NCBI RefSeq assembly: GCF_001556185.1
Contig: NZ_LSIJ01000021.1
Span: 62,001 to 126,000 of the forward strand
Origin: Sphingomonas sp. CCH10-B3
GTDB taxonomy: Bacteria; Pseudomonadota; Alphaproteobacteria; Sphingomonadales; Sphingomonadaceae
Length of the DNA stretch: 64,000 bases
Reading direction: 5' to 3'
How positions within the stretch are numbered: position 1 is the stretch's first letter; the number at the start of each line of letters is the position of its first letter. The notes under the pieces were generated by a model. That model made no database searches and had not been told where the DNA came from. It saw nothing but the letters and a program-made list of their open reading frames with translations. Shown here piece by piece: positions 37,088-46,836 of the stretch. Made by a program: the position numbers and the translations under genes.

Positions 37088-37939
37088 ATGCGCGGCAAGG
37101 CAGTCGTGATCATCGCTCTGGCACTGGCCGGGTGCGCGAAAAGCGACGGCGGACGCGAGCCACCGGCCAGCGATGCGATGGCGAGCGAAGAACGCATGAC
37201 CGACGCCAGCCCCGCGCGCGGCCCCGGCATCGGCGTCACTGCCGCTCCCGGCGTCGCGTTTAGATACGCCTATGAGTTCCGCCTGCCCGCCGCGCGCATT
37301 TCAACCACGCAGGAAGCGCATGCGCAGGCGTGCGAAGCGCTCGGGCTCGCGCGATGCCGCATCACCGGCATGCATTACGCCGTCGGGCGCGGCGCGAACG
37401 ACATCACCGCGAGCCTCGATTTCAAGCTCGACCCGGCCATCGCGCGCAAGTTCGGCACCGGCGGCATCGACGCGGTCATCAAGGCGGGCGGTAAGCTCGG
37501 CTCGGTCGACATTACCGGCACCGATGCCGGCGGCGCGATCAAGGCGATCGACGAGGCGAGCGCTCGCAAGCGCGCCGATCTCGAACGGATCGAGGCACAG
37601 CTTGCCAAGCTGCCGCCCAAATCCGCTGATCGCATCACGCTGCAGGAACAGGCCGATGGCTTGCGTCAGGCGCTCAATGCCAATGCGGCCAGCAAGGGTG
37701 CACAGCAGGCGAGCCTTGCCACCACGCCGATGCATTTCGACTATGGCACCACCGACAGCTTCGCGGGCTTCGACGCCGACTCGCCGATCGCGATCGGGCT
37801 GGCGCTAGGCCGCGAGAGCTTCCTCGCCGCGCTGAGCCTGTTGACGATCGTGCTGGCAGGCGGCCTGCCCTGGGTCCTGCTCGCGCTCGCCGGTTGGTGG
37901 CTGTGGCGGCGGCTGCACAAGCGGTTCGTGACCGAGTGA
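37088..37939 (+). CDS. DUF4349 lipoprotein
   Basis: 283 aa. Signal peptide II with lipobox LALAGC (Cys16). The mature part has the beta-rich DUF4349 domain (FRYAYEFRLPAARISTTQEAHAQACEALGLARC...GANDITASLDFKLD), an alpha-helical middle with heptad character (ASARKRADLERIEAQLAKL) and a C-terminal transmembrane segment (FLAALSLLTIVLAGGLPWVLL) with a basic tail. So it is anchored at both ends, probably in the inner membrane and facing the periplasm. Function unknown. Confidence 0.85.
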   Translation: MRGKAVVIIALALAGCAKSDGGREPPASDAMASEERMTDASPARGPGIGVTAAPGVAFRYAYEFRLPAARISTTQEAHAQACEALGLARCRITGMHYAVGRGANDITASLDFKLDPAIARKFGTGGIDAVIKAGGKLGSVDITGTDAGGAIKAIDEASARKRADLERIEAQLAKLPPKSADRITLQEQADGLRQALNANAASKGAQQASLATTPMHFDYGTTDSFAGFDADSPIAIGLALGRESFLAALSLLTIVLAGGLPWVLLALAGWWLWRRLHKRFVTE

Positions 37940-37974
37940 TTGGCGCGCGGCATGCGAATGGATAGGGTCGCGCG

Positions 37975-38859
37975 ATGCGACCCTTTCTCCTCGCCCTGCT
38001 GCTGGTGCTGACCGCGATGGCCGACTCCAAACTCCTGACCTGGCCCGACCTGACCGGTCGCGCTCGCCCGACGCCCGATGCGACGATCGGCTATGGCCCT
38101 GACCCTTACCAGAAGGTCGACCTCTGGTTGCCCAAGGCGCCCGGCAAGCATCGCACCGTGCTGATGGTGCATGGCGGCTGCTGGCAGACCGAGATCGCCG
38201 ATCGCAGCTTGATGAACTGGATCGCCGACGATCTGCGCAGGCGCGGCTATGCCGTGTGGAACATCGATTATCGCGGCGTCGATCGCCCCGGTGGCGGCTA
38301 TCCGGGGACTTTCGCCGATGCCGCCGCCGCTGCCGATGCGCTGCGCGACTATGCCGCGCGCTATCAGCTCGACCTCGGCAAGGTGGTTGCGGTCGGCCAT
38401 TCAGCGGGCGGGCATCTCGCGCTGTGGCTGGCGGGGCGGGCGCGGCTGGCGAAGGGGAGCGCGCTGTACTCGCCCAAGCCGCTGCCGATCGCGCATGTCG
38501 TCAGCCTCGGCGGCCTGCCCGATCTCGAAGCGACCGCTGCCAGCCCCGACAATGGCTGCGGCACCGACGTCGTCGCGCGGCTGACGGGCGCCCCCTCGCC
38601 CACGCACGCCGATGTCTTCGCCGACACCTCGGTTCCGCGCCTGCTGCCGCTCGGCGTGCCGCAGGACCTGGTCAATGGCGAGAATGACCGGATCATCCCG
38701 ATGCGGCTCGGCACCGGCTATGAGTCGCAGGCCCGCGCCAAGGGCGACCGCGTGGCGCTGCACCGGATCGACCAGACCGGCCATGTCGAGTTGATTGCGC
38801 CCGAGAGCGCGGCCTGGGCACAGACGGTGAAGCTGATCGACGCGGCGTTCGGCAAGTGA
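37975..38859 (+). CDS. Exported alpha/beta hydrolase coupled to kynU (possible formamidase-like)
   Basis: 294 aa of the BD-FAE/carboxylesterase group. It has a hydrophobic N-terminus (MRPFLLALLLVLTAMA) like a signal peptide, the oxyanion motif VHGGCWQTE, and the nucleophile elbow VGHSAGGHLAL. The HGG-x-W motif occurs in kynurenine formamidases, and the gene is translationally coupled to kynureninase (the TGA at 38857-38859 overlaps the kynU start). That pairing suggests N-formylkynurenine hydrolysis, but an exported enzyme would not fit the cytosolic pathway, so substrate and location need testing. Confidence 0.8.
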   Translation: MRPFLLALLLVLTAMADSKLLTWPDLTGRARPTPDATIGYGPDPYQKVDLWLPKAPGKHRTVLMVHGGCWQTEIADRSLMNWIADDLRRRGYAVWNIDYRGVDRPGGGYPGTFADAAAAADALRDYAARYQLDLGKVVAVGHSAGGHLALWLAGRARLAKGSALYSPKPLPIAHVVSLGGLPDLEATAASPDNGCGTDVVARLTGAPSPTHADVFADTSVPRLLPLGVPQDLVNGENDRIIPMRLGTGYESQARAKGDRVALHRIDQTGHVELIAPESAAWAQTVKLIDAAFGK

Positions 38860-40073
38860 TGACGCTCGACGAAGCCCGCGCGCGCGACGCCGCCGATCCG
38901 TTGCGCGGATTTCGCGATCGGTTCGTGCTGCCCGAAGGCGTGATCTATCTCGACGGCAATTCGCTGGGAGCGCTGCCCCGCGCCACCGAGGCCGCCGTCG
39001 CCGATCTCACCAAGCGCCAATGGGGCGAACGGCTGATCCGCAGCTGGAACGAAGGCTGGATCGAGGCGCCCTTGCGCATCGGCGACAAGATCGCCCGGCT
39101 GATCGGCGCCGCGCCCGGCGAAGTGGCGGTCGCGGATTCGACTTCGGTTAATCTGTTCAAACTGCTGACGGCGGCGCTGCGCGCCAATCCCGATCGCCGC
39201 GTCATCCTGAGCGAGGCGGGGAATTTCCCGACCGATCTGCATATCGCCGAAGGCGTGGTGGCAGGCATCCCGGGCGCGAGCCTGCGTGTCGTCCCCCGCG
39301 ACCAGATCGCCGAAGCGCTCGACGAGAGCGTCGCGCTGCTCATGCTTACGCATGTCCATTACAAGACCGCCGAGCGCTTCGACATGGCTGCATGGACCGC
39401 GCGCGCGCACGAAGCCGGCGCGCTGGCGCTGTGGGACCTGAGCCATAGCGCCGGGGCAGTCGCGGTCGACCTCAACGGCGCCGGGGCCGATCTCGCTGTC
39501 GGCTGCGGCTATAAATATCTGAACGGCGGCCCCGGCGCGCCGGCCTATCTGTTCGTGGCCGAGCGCCACCAAGCCGCCCTCGCCAACCCGATTTCGGGCT
39601 GGATGGGCCATGCCGCGCCCTTCGACTTCGCCGATGGCTATGCTCCCGCGCCGGGCATCAAGCGCTGGCTGGCAGGCACGCCACCGATGCTGGCGATGGC
39701 GGCGCTCGAGATCGGCGTCGACCTGATGCTCGAAGCCGACCCGGCGCTGATCGCCGCCAAGAGCGCGGCGCTGTTCGATACGTTCGCGGCGATCGGCGAC
39801 GCGCTCGGCCTTGACTGCGTGTCCCCGCGCGATCCGGCCGCGCGCGGCTCGCACATTTCCTTCCGCCACGCCCATGCCTATCCGCTCTGCCAGGCCTTGA
39901 TCGCGCACGGCGTGATCGGCGATTTCCGCGCGCCCGATGTGCTGCGGCTTGGGCTGACGCCGCTCTATCTCGGCTTTGAGGGTGTCGTCCGCGCGGGCGA
40001 AATCCTTGCCGATCTGCTCGCGTCGCACGCCTATCGCGATCCGCAGTTCGCCGCGCGCCACGCCGTCACCTGA
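38859..40073 (+). CDS. kynU: Kynureninase
   Basis: 404-aa PLP enzyme that splits kynurenine to anthranilate and alanine. YLDGNSLGALPRAT is the N-terminal signature, RSWNEGW and ADSTSVNLFKLL are substrate and PLP-phosphate contacts, and the PLP Lys is Lys219 in GCGYKYLNGGPG. ATG 38859 (TGATG overlap with the hydrolase) is used; GTG 38856 is three bases earlier. No tryptophan 2,3-dioxygenase gene lies nearby, so the pathway is completed elsewhere. Confidence 0.95.
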   Translation: MTLDEARARDAADPLRGFRDRFVLPEGVIYLDGNSLGALPRATEAAVADLTKRQWGERLIRSWNEGWIEAPLRIGDKIARLIGAAPGEVAVADSTSVNLFKLLTAALRANPDRRVILSEAGNFPTDLHIAEGVVAGIPGASLRVVPRDQIAEALDESVALLMLTHVHYKTAERFDMAAWTARAHEAGALALWDLSHSAGAVAVDLNGAGADLAVGCGYKYLNGGPGAPAYLFVAERHQAALANPISGWMGHAAPFDFADGYAPAPGIKRWLAGTPPMLAMAALEIGVDLMLEADPALIAAKSAALFDTFAAIGDALGLDCVSPRDPAARGSHISFRHAHAYPLCQALIAHGVIGDFRAPDVLRLGLTPLYLGFEGVVRAGEILADLLASHAYRDPQFAARHAVT

Positions 40074-40076
40074 GCC

Positions 40077-40099
40077 CCCGCTCGCGCGTTGCGCGCGGG
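40077..40099 (+). terminator. Hairpin after kynU, no T-run
   Basis: CCCG-CT-CGCGC-GTT-GCGCG-CGGG four bases after the kynU stop forms a GC-rich bulged stem. Without a run of T this is at best a Rho-assisted or attenuating stop. Confidence 0.3.
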
Positions 40100-40128
40100 C
40101 CCGGCATCCGGTATAGGCCTCGTTCCCG

Positions 40129-40169
40129 CCCCGGCTCTTGCGCGTTGCCTGTCGATCGCGCGGCCGGGG
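40129..40169 (+). promoter_or_regulatory. GC-rich hairpin in the purC leader
   Basis: CCCCGGC (40129-40135) and GCGCG (40140-40144) pair with CGCGC (40157-40161) and GCCGGGG (40163-40169), a 12-bp bulged stem ending 26 bases before the purC start. It could be a terminator of the kyn unit or a leader element for purC. Confidence 0.35.
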
Positions 40170-40195
40170 CACGTTATTTGTGAAAGACCCCGCCG

Positions 40196-40975
40196 ATGGC
40201 TCGCCGCCGCCAAATCTACGAAGGCAAGGCCAAAATCCTCTATGAAGGTCCCGAACCAGGCACGCTGATCCAATATTTCAAGGATGATGCGACCGCGTTC
40301 AACGCCCAAAAAAAGGGCACGATCAGCGGTAAGGGTGTGCTCAACAACCGGATTTCGGAGCATATCTTCACGTTGCTCGCGCTGATCGGCGTGCCGACGC
40401 ACTTCATCCGCCGCCTCAACATGCGTGAGCAACTCATTCGCCAGGTCGAGATCGTGCCGATCGAAGTCGTCGTCCGCAACGTCGCGGCGGGCTCGCTGTC
40501 GAAGCGGCTGGGGATCGAGGAAGGCACGCAACTGCCGCGCACGATCATCGAGTATTTCTACAAGGACGATGCGCTCGGCGATCCGATGATCACCGACGAA
40601 CATATCGCCGCCTTCGGCTGGGCAAGCCAGGAAGAAATGCACGACATCGCCGATCTGGCGATCCGGGTGAATGATTTCCTGTGCGGACTGTTCGCCGGAA
40701 TTGGCATTCGCCTGATCGACTTCAAGCTCGAATTCGGCCGCATCTGGGACAATGACTATTCGCGGATCATCCTCGCCGACGAGATCAGCCCCGATGGTTG
40801 CCGGTTGTGGGACATGGAGTCGGGCGAAAAGCTCGACAAGGACCGTTTCCGGCGCGATCTGGGCGGCGAAGTCGAGGCCTATCAGGAAGTCGCGCGTCGC
40901 CTCGGCCTCCTGCCCGAAGGCGCCGAGAACGCCGTTCTCGACCTCGAAAGCCATCGCAAGCGGCGCGGCAAATAA
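40196..40975 (+). CDS. purC: Phosphoribosylaminoimidazole-succinocarboxamide synthase
   Basis: 259-aa purine-pathway ligase (SAICAR synthetase). [29 protein letters not shown] at the N-terminus is the family hallmark, with [26 protein letters not shown] and [10 protein letters not shown]...[16 protein letters not shown] (catalytic acidic loop). Starts at ATG 40196. Followed by a small convergent gene and then by purS-purQ on the same strand. Confidence 0.96.
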   Translation: MARRRQIYEGKAKILYEGPEPGTLIQYFKDDATAFNAQKKGTISGKGVLNNRISEHIFTLLALIGVPTHFIRRLNMREQLIRQVEIVPIEVVVRNVAAGSLSKRLGIEEGTQLPRTIIEYFYKDDALGDPMITDEHIAAFGWASQEEMHDIADLAIRVNDFLCGLFAGIGIRLIDFKLEFGRIWDNDYSRIILADEISPDGCRLWDMESGEKLDKDRFRRDLGGEVEAYQEVARRLGLLPEGAENAVLDLESHRKRRGK

Positions 40976-40993
40976 CCCGCGCCGCTGATCGGC

Positions 40994-41143
40994 TCAGCCC
41001 TTGACCTTCAGCCCGCAGATGATGCCGAAAATGAAGCAGCAAAACAGCGCAAGCTGGACCTTGCCGCCGCTGTCGCCCCAGCCGAAATATTCACCGCCAA
41101 AGGCGAACAGCGCAATGAACATCACCATTGCCAACCCGGCCAT
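40994..41143 (-). CDS. 49-aa membrane peptide between purC and purS
   Basis: MAGLAMVMFIALFAFGGEYFGWG...LALFCCFIFGIICGLKVKG: two hydrophobic helices and a Lys-rich end, with GGGGTGAG before ATG 41143. The ribosome-site spacing and amphipathic order support translation. Family unknown. Confidence 0.6.
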   Translation of the reverse strand: MAGLAMVMFIALFAFGGEYFGWGDSGGKVQLALFCCFIFGIICGLKVKG

Positions 41144-41287
41144 GTTACTCACCCCTTGCTGACGACACGGCATCGCACTTCGGCAATGCCCCGACGCCAC
41201 TGTGTGCCCGAGGAGTAAACAAGTGATGAAGGTTGCGGCGAACCGGGCGCCCCGGCATAGCAGGCGAGCGTTAACAAGGAGTAATCC

Positions 41288-41517
41288 ATGAAATTGCGGA
41301 TCGTGGTGACACTCAAGCCCGGCGTGCTCGACCCGCAGGGGCGCGCGATCCACAAGGCGCTTGGCGGCCTGGGCTTCGACGGCGTCAACGATGTCCGCGC
41401 GGGCAAGCTGTTCGAGCTCGACGTTGCCGACGACACCAGCGATGCTGCCATCGACGAGATGTGCCGCAAGCTGCTCGCCAATACGGTCATCGAAAACTAC
41501 CGGGTGGAGCGCGGCTG

Positions 41518-41518
<1 letters not shown>
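41288..41518 (+). CDS. purS: FGAM synthase subunit PurS
   Basis: 76-aa small subunit of phosphoribosylformylglycinamidine synthase. [21 protein letters not shown] and the ending [13 protein letters not shown] are family-typical. AAGGAG at 41276-41281, six bases before the ATG, is among the strongest ribosome sites in the window. Its TGA overlaps the purQ ATG (TGATG). purL, the large subunit, is not next to it here. Confidence 0.95.
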
Positions 41519-42182
<664 letters not shown>

Positions 42183-42186
<4 letters not shown>

Positions 42187-42497
42187 CGTCCAAACAACCG
42201 CGTCCGCCGGGCGAGCAGCAGGATTACGCTCGGCCAGAACATCGTGTTCCAGATGTCGTGCCAGTCGCCCCACAGGTCGAGCGGCATGCCGCTGGCGATA
42301 CGGTCGCGGATATCCCACGCTTCGCCCAGCAATGCCGCGGCGAGTACGACGCTCTAGGGCTTCCAGCTCGAAAGCTTCGACCCGAACAGCAGCGCTGACC
42401 CGAAGAACAGCCCCAGCGCGACGTAGATGTGCAAAGCATCCTTGGCGAGATGCGTCTGGCCGATCAGCCACAGTTTGCTGGACTGGAGCCAGCTCAC
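42183..42497 (-). pseudogene. Small membrane protein interrupted by an in-frame amber codon
   Basis: GTG 42497 (GTGA overlap with the transporter stop) starts an ORF that reads SWLQSSKLWLIGQTHLAKD and continues hydrophobically to SSWKP. It then meets TAG at 42354-42356 and continues in the same frame as SVVLAAALLGEAWDIRDR for 56 more codons to the TAG at 42183. The downstream part is protein-like (WGDWHDIWNTMFWPSVILLLARR). TGG to TAG would explain the break. Read through, it is a 104-codon protein; without it, 47 aa. It could be a pseudogene, a sequencing error, or suppression. Confidence 0.75.
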
Positions 42498-43225
42498 ACA
42501 TCGGCCCGGAAGGGGGTGAAATTGGTCCGGTCGTCGAACACATCGACGCCTTCGCGGCGCTTGAGGAAATTGACGACCAGATAGGTGAACGGCGTCAGCA
42601 GCACTTCCCAGCTGACCTTCAGCACCCACTGCGTCACCAGTACTTGCAGCACCAGCGCATTGGTCCAGCCTTCGGCGCCCCAGAAGGCGAGCGGGTAGAA
42701 GATCAGGCTGTCGACCGCCTGCCCCGCTACGGTCGAGCCGATCGTGCGGCTCCACAACTGTTTGCCGCCGGTCCACAGCTTCATCCGGGCAAGGACGTAG
42801 GAATTGACGAATTCGCCCGCCCAGAAAGCCAGAACCGACGCGAACACGATACGCGGCACCTGGCCGAAAATCGTCTCATAGGCGGCCTGGTTCTTCCAGT
42901 CGGGCGCGGGTGGCAACGCGACCACCACGAACGACATGAACGCCATGAACAGCACCGCGACCGTCCCCGCCCAGATCACCCGGCGTGCGCGGCCATAGCC
43001 ATAGACTTCGGTCAGCACGTCACCGATCACATAGGAGATCGGGAAGAACAGGATGCCCGCGCCGAACGGCCAGTATCCGATCCCCGGCAGCCAGATCTGC
43101 GCGACCTTGCCTGCGCCGATCACGTTGGACAACAGGATGATCGCGACGAACGCTGCCATCACGAAATCGAAATATCGGAACGGCTCGCGCCCCAGTTCAC
43201 GTGCCGAAACCGATTTCACGTCCAT
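42494..43225 (-). CDS. Queuosine-precursor transporter (VUT/YhhQ, DUF165)
   Basis: 243-aa inner-membrane protein with about six transmembrane segments. The family block is FPISYVIGDVLTEVYGYGRARRVIW, followed by PRIVFASVLAFWAGEFVNSYVLARMK and GSTVAGQAVDSLIFYPLAFWG. The family imports 7-cyano-7-deazaguanine or related precursors of queuosine. ATG 43225 (MDVKSVSAREL), with GGGGG upstream, is preferred over a start four codons earlier. Confidence 0.9.
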   Translation of the reverse strand: MDVKSVSARELGREPFRYFDFVMAAFVAIILLSNVIGAGKVAQIWLPGIGYWPFGAGILFFPISYVIGDVLTEVYGYGRARRVIWAGTVAVLFMAFMSFVVVALPPAPDWKNQAAYETIFGQVPRIVFASVLAFWAGEFVNSYVLARMKLWTGGKQLWSRTIGSTVAGQAVDSLIFYPLAFWGAEGWTNALVLQVLVTQWVLKVSWEVLLTPFTYLVVNFLKRREGVDVFDDRTNFTPFRADV

Positions 43226-43304
43226 GTCAGCCCCCACATTCCGGTGTCAGCAGCTTTAACGGCGTTTCCCGACCACGCAATTCCGGCTAACAGGCATGCC
43301 GCGC

Positions 43305-43381
43305 GCGCCCGTAGTTCAACTGGATAGAGCACGAGCCTTCTAAGCTTGGAGTTGCAGGTTCGAGTCCTGCCGGGCGCGCCA
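43305..43381 (+). tRNA. tRNA-Arg (anticodon TCT), CCA encoded
   Basis: A 77-nt cloverleaf folded by eye: acceptor GCGCCCG/CGGGCGC, D arm GTTC-GAGC, anticodon stem CGAGC/GCTTG with loop CTTCTAA giving anticodon TCT (reads AGA), T arm GCAGG-TTCGAGT-CCTGC, discriminator G and genomic CCA. All stems close, with only G-T wobble pairs. Confidence 0.95.
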
Positions 43382-43613
43382 AAATCGCACCAGCCCGCGC
43401 GATAATCGAACGCGAATCGTTGATCTTCCTCAAGAACTCGGCAAAGAGCGGCGTTTCGGCAGTGCGCGCGGCCTGGGGGGGCCGGATTCGTGAACGCCGC
43501 AGGGGGAAATGTAGTGCCATCTGCTTTCGTGTCGTGTTGACCCACGCGATCGTTGTTCGCGTTGCCGCTGGCATTACCACCACCGCCTCGCGCCACGGCG
43601 CCGGGAGGGTGTC

Positions 43614-44600
43614 ATGAGCCTTGCCGGCATGACCAGCGCGATGCTGCTGGCCGGGGCGCCGATCAACAATGGCGGGATTGCGCTCGACCTTCCCGCCGAA
43701 CTGATCGCGCAGGCCGAGCAGGACCGCAAGGCAGCACCCGCACCCGCAACTGGACCCGCGCCCGCCCCGCTTGATGCAACGGCTCAGTCGCGCGAAGTAG
43801 GCGAGAACGCCGAGCACGAAGCGATGGAAGTGATGGTCACCGTGCGTCAGCGCACGCCCGGTGACCCGCTCGAAAAGCTCAACGCCACGTCGTTCGCGGT
43901 AACGCAGGCCGTCGACAAGGCCGTCGTCGGCCCGGTCGCGCTGACCTTTGCCAAGATCGTGCCGACGCCAGTGCGCGACGGGCTCGGCAATTTCCTATTC
44001 AATCTTCACGAGCCGCGCGTGTTCGTGAATTTCATCCTCCAGCACAAGATCGGCAAGGCGGCCGAGACCTTTGCGCGCTTCTTCGTCAACACCACCATCG
44101 GCATCGGCGGGCTGTTCGACATCGCCAAGCGCAAGCCGTTCCGCCTGCCGCGCCGCCCCAACGGTTTTGCCGACACCCTCGGCTTCTACGGCGTGAAGCC
44201 CGGCGCCTATCTGTTCCTGCCGATCGTCGGGCCAACGACGGTGCGCGACATTTTCGGATCGATTGCCGATCAGGCGCTGCTGCCGTTCGCCGTCGGGTCG
44301 CCGTTCAACCGGCCTGCGTTCACGCTGCCGACCAGCATCGCCCGCACGCTCGACCACCGCGCCTATTTCGACGAGGAACTGCGGCGGATGCGCAGCAGCG
44401 ACAAGGATCTCTATTCGCAGCGGCGCGACCTTTACCTGCAAATGCGGCAGGACGAGATCGACGATTTGCGCGGTCGCCCGCACACGCCGATTCGCTCGAT
44501 GCCGCGTACCACCTTCACGCGGCCGCCCTCTGCCGAAGCCCCGGCCAGCCCGCCACCCTTGATCCCGGCCCCCGCACCCGCCATCCCTAGCCCGAAATAA
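43614..44600 (+). CDS. mlaA: MlaA/VacJ-family protein without a lipobox
   Basis: 328 aa. The MlaA core is recognisable: DPLEKLNATSFAVTQAVDKAVVGPVALTF, VPTPVRDGLGNFLFNLHEPRVFVNFIL and FARFFVNTTIGIGGLFDIAKR. The protein helps keep outer-membrane lipid asymmetry. It has a weakly hydrophobic start (MSLAGMTSAMLLAGAP) but no Cys for lipidation, unlike the classical lipoprotein. The N-terminal 70 residues and a C-terminal Pro/Ala/Ser-rich tail of about 60 residues are extra. GGGAGG upstream supports ATG 43614. Confidence 0.85.
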   Translation: MSLAGMTSAMLLAGAPINNGGIALDLPAELIAQAEQDRKAAPAPATGPAPAPLDATAQSREVGENAEHEAMEVMVTVRQRTPGDPLEKLNATSFAVTQAVDKAVVGPVALTFAKIVPTPVRDGLGNFLFNLHEPRVFVNFILQHKIGKAAETFARFFVNTTIGIGGLFDIAKRKPFRLPRRPNGFADTLGFYGVKPGAYLFLPIVGPTTVRDIFGSIADQALLPFAVGSPFNRPAFTLPTSIARTLDHRAYFDEELRRMRSSDKDLYSQRRDLYLQMRQDEIDDLRGRPHTPIRSMPRTTFTRPPSAEAPASPPPLIPAPAPAIPSPK

Positions 44601-44615
44601 CCGGGGAGAGCGGAC

Positions 44616-45698
44616 ATGCCGGGCGCATTATCGGGCATCAGGATCATCGAATTTGCCGGCATCGGCCCTGCCCCCTTTTGCGGGATGATGCTCGGCGATC
44701 ACGGCGCCGAAGTGATCCGAATCGACCGCCCCGGCGCGCGGCTCGATCCACGTGACGCACTGTCGCGCAACCGCCGCTCGGTCGTGATCGACATGAAGTC
44801 GCCCGAAGGTGTCGCCGCCGCGCGCGAGCTTTGCCGCAGCGCCGATGGCCTGATCGAAGGGTTCCGCCCGGGCGTGATGGAGCGGCTCGGCCTTGGCCCC
44901 GACCTGCTGCTCGGCGACAATCCGAAGCTGGTGTTCGGGCGCATGACCGGCTGGGGCCAGGCCGGCCCCTATGCACAGGCTGCGGGGCACGACATCAATT
45001 ACATCGCGCTGTCGGGCGTGCTGCATACCATCGGGCGCGCCGGCGAACGACCGGTGCCGCCGGTCAATTATGTCGGCGATTTTGGCGGCGGCGGCATGTT
45101 GCTGGCGTTCGGGATGGTCGCGGCGCTGCTCGCGGTTAAGAATGGCGCACCCGGTCAGGTGATCGACGCGGCAATGACTGACGGCTCGGCGCTGCTCGCG
45201 GGGATGAGCTGGCATTTCCTCGAATCCGGCCTGAACCGCGACGAGACCGGCGCGAACATGCTCGACAGCGCGGCCCCCTTTTACGACAGCTATGCCTGCG
45301 CTGACGGCAAGTTCGTCGCCATCGGTTCGATCGAGCCGCAATTCTACGCATTGCTGCGCGCGGCGCTCGGGATCGAGCGCGATCCCGATTTCGACCGCCA
45401 GCATGATCGCGCCCTTTGGCCCGCGCAAAAGGCCAAGCTCGCCGCGATTTTCGCCGGCCGGACCCGTGACGAATGGTGCGCGATCATGGAAGCAACCGAC
45501 ATCTGCTTTGCGCCCGTGCTGGCGATGCGCGAGGCGCCGCTGCATCCGCACAATGCCATGCGCGAAACCTTCATTTCGGTCGGCGGTGCGACTCAGCCCG
45601 CCCCGGCGCCGCGCTTTTCGGCAACGCCCGCGCCCTACCCGACCGCCGCACCCGAAGTCGGGGCCGACACCGCCGCGCTGGCGCGACCGGCGCGCTAG
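44616..45698 (+). CDS. CaiB/BaiF CoA-transferase family (alpha-methylacyl-CoA racemase type)
   Basis: 360 aa. The N-terminal CoA-binding block [30 protein letters not shown], the [15 protein letters not shown] and [19 protein letters not shown] blocks, and [27 protein letters not shown] match alpha-methylacyl-CoA racemases. Such enzymes invert the methyl-branched C2 of acyl-CoAs before beta-oxidation. It begins 15 bp after mlaA, possibly in one unit. Exact substrate not decidable. Confidence 0.9.
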   Translation: MPGALSGIRIIEFAGIGPAPFCGMMLGDHGAEVIRIDRPGARLDPRDALSRNRRSVVIDMKSPEGVAAARELCRSADGLIEGFRPGVMERLGLGPDLLLGDNPKLVFGRMTGWGQAGPYAQAAGHDINYIALSGVLHTIGRAGERPVPPVNYVGDFGGGGMLLAFGMVAALLAVKNGAPGQVIDAAMTDGSALLAGMSWHFLESGLNRDETGANMLDSAAPFYDSYACADGKFVAIGSIEPQFYALLRAALGIERDPDFDRQHDRALWPAQKAKLAAIFAGRTRDEWCAIMEATDICFAPVLAMREAPLHPHNAMRETFISVGGATQPAPAPRFSATPAPYPTAAPEVGADTAALARPAR

Positions 45699-45877
45699 TC
45701 CCAACCGACCCTGCCTGGAACCCCGGTGGCGGCGCCTGCGCGGCCCAGATTGGGCCAAAAGCGCGAGTCGTGGGTCGTTTTTCTGCCGAAATGACAGGAC
45801 GCCGCCTGCGTTTTTGGTTAGCTTTGCCTTTACCGACTCGGGAGCGCGGGGCCCCGGTCGGGACGGGGGCGTGAGTG

Positions 45878-46795
45878 ATGGGCACTGAACTGGCCTTGAG
45901 TGTCGGGCGGCTTCGTCCTGCAGCAGTGTCGGCCCTCAACGATGTCTATGAGGAAGATCCGGCTCTGGTCGTCCGCGATGTCGCGTCGCGGCCCCGGACC
46001 GCTGGGCACATCATCGTTTTCGCGAATGAAAAGGGCGGCGTCGGCAAATCGACGCTGGCGCTCCATGCCTGCGCGGCGCTTGCTGGCGCGGGCTACCGTG
46101 TGACCGGTTTCGACCTCGACTATCGCCAGCAGACGCTCGCGCGCTCGCTCACTAATCGCGAAGCAACCGCGCGCAGCCTTGGCGTCGCGCTGCCGATGCC
46201 GGTCGCAGGCGTCTTGCGGCAGCAGAATGGCGCGCAGCTGTGTCAGGAATTGGCGCGGATCGGCTGGGACAGCGATTTCATCGTCATCGATGCGGCTGGC
46301 CATGATTCGCCGATTGCCCGCCGGGCGATCGCGCTCGCCGATACGCTGGTGACGCCGATCAACGGCTCGTTCGTCGATCTCGATCTGCTCGGCCGGTTTC
46401 GCGCCGATTATTCGAAGCTCGAAGCGGCCGGGTGCTTCGCCGCGCTCGTCAATGCGCTGCGCGACGCGCGCGCGAATGTCGGGATGCGCCCGCTCAACTG
46501 GGTGGTGATGCCCAATCGCATGCGTCAGGCAGGCAGCCAGAATGACCAGCGCTTCGAAAATGCGCTCGAGGAACTGGCGTCGGCATGTGATTTCCGCGTT
46601 GGCCGCGGGCTCGCGGAGCGCGTCGCTTATCGCGAACTGTTCCTGCTCGGCCTCACCCATCTCGACCTGAAATTTATCCGGGGGATCGGCCGCCTTCGCG
46701 GCGCCGCGCGTGACGAGCTGACCGGATTCATGGAGGATCTGCGGCTGCCCGAAACGCCGCTGTTCGTCCGCCGCTTCGGCGAACGCCGCGCCTGA
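45878..46795 (+). CDS. mipZ: MipZ-like division-plane ATPase (ParA/MinD superfamily)
   Basis: About 305 aa. HIIVFANEKGGVGKSTLALHA is a deviant Walker A (K-G-G-x-G-K-S/T). FDLDYRQQTLARSLTNRE resembles the MipZ switch region, and IVIDAAGHDSPIARRAIALADTLVTPINGSFVDLDLLG is the D-x-A-G block followed by the strand typical of MipZ. In Caulobacter MipZ forms a gradient from the poles and blocks FtsZ assembly. ATG 45878 used; GTG 45875 is alternative. The N-terminal 40 residues are longer than the minimal family. Confidence 0.85.
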   Translation: MGTELALSVGRLRPAAVSALNDVYEEDPALVVRDVASRPRTAGHIIVFANEKGGVGKSTLALHACAALAGAGYRVTGFDLDYRQQTLARSLTNREATARSLGVALPMPVAGVLRQQNGAQLCQELARIGWDSDFIVIDAAGHDSPIARRAIALADTLVTPINGSFVDLDLLGRFRADYSKLEAAGCFAALVNALRDARANVGMRPLNWVVMPNRMRQAGSQNDQRFENALEELASACDFRVGRGLAERVAYRELFLLGLTHLDLKFIRGIGRLRGAARDELTGFMEDLRLPETPLFVRRFGERRA

Positions 46796-46836
46796 CCGGT
46801 TGCCGCCACCGGGTGACGCCGTTAGGCTCCGTGGCC

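Noticed and set aside
42224..42439. 71-codon minus-strand ORF within the amber-split gene
   Set aside because: Different frame, Cys/Ser/Arg-rich and without a ribosome site; the amber-split frame is much more protein-like.
45739..45760. Rho-independent terminator after the CaiB/BaiF gene (GGCCCA-GAT-TGGGCC)
   Set aside because: The stem is followed by AAAA rather than Ts on the plus strand, and no minus-strand gene needs it.
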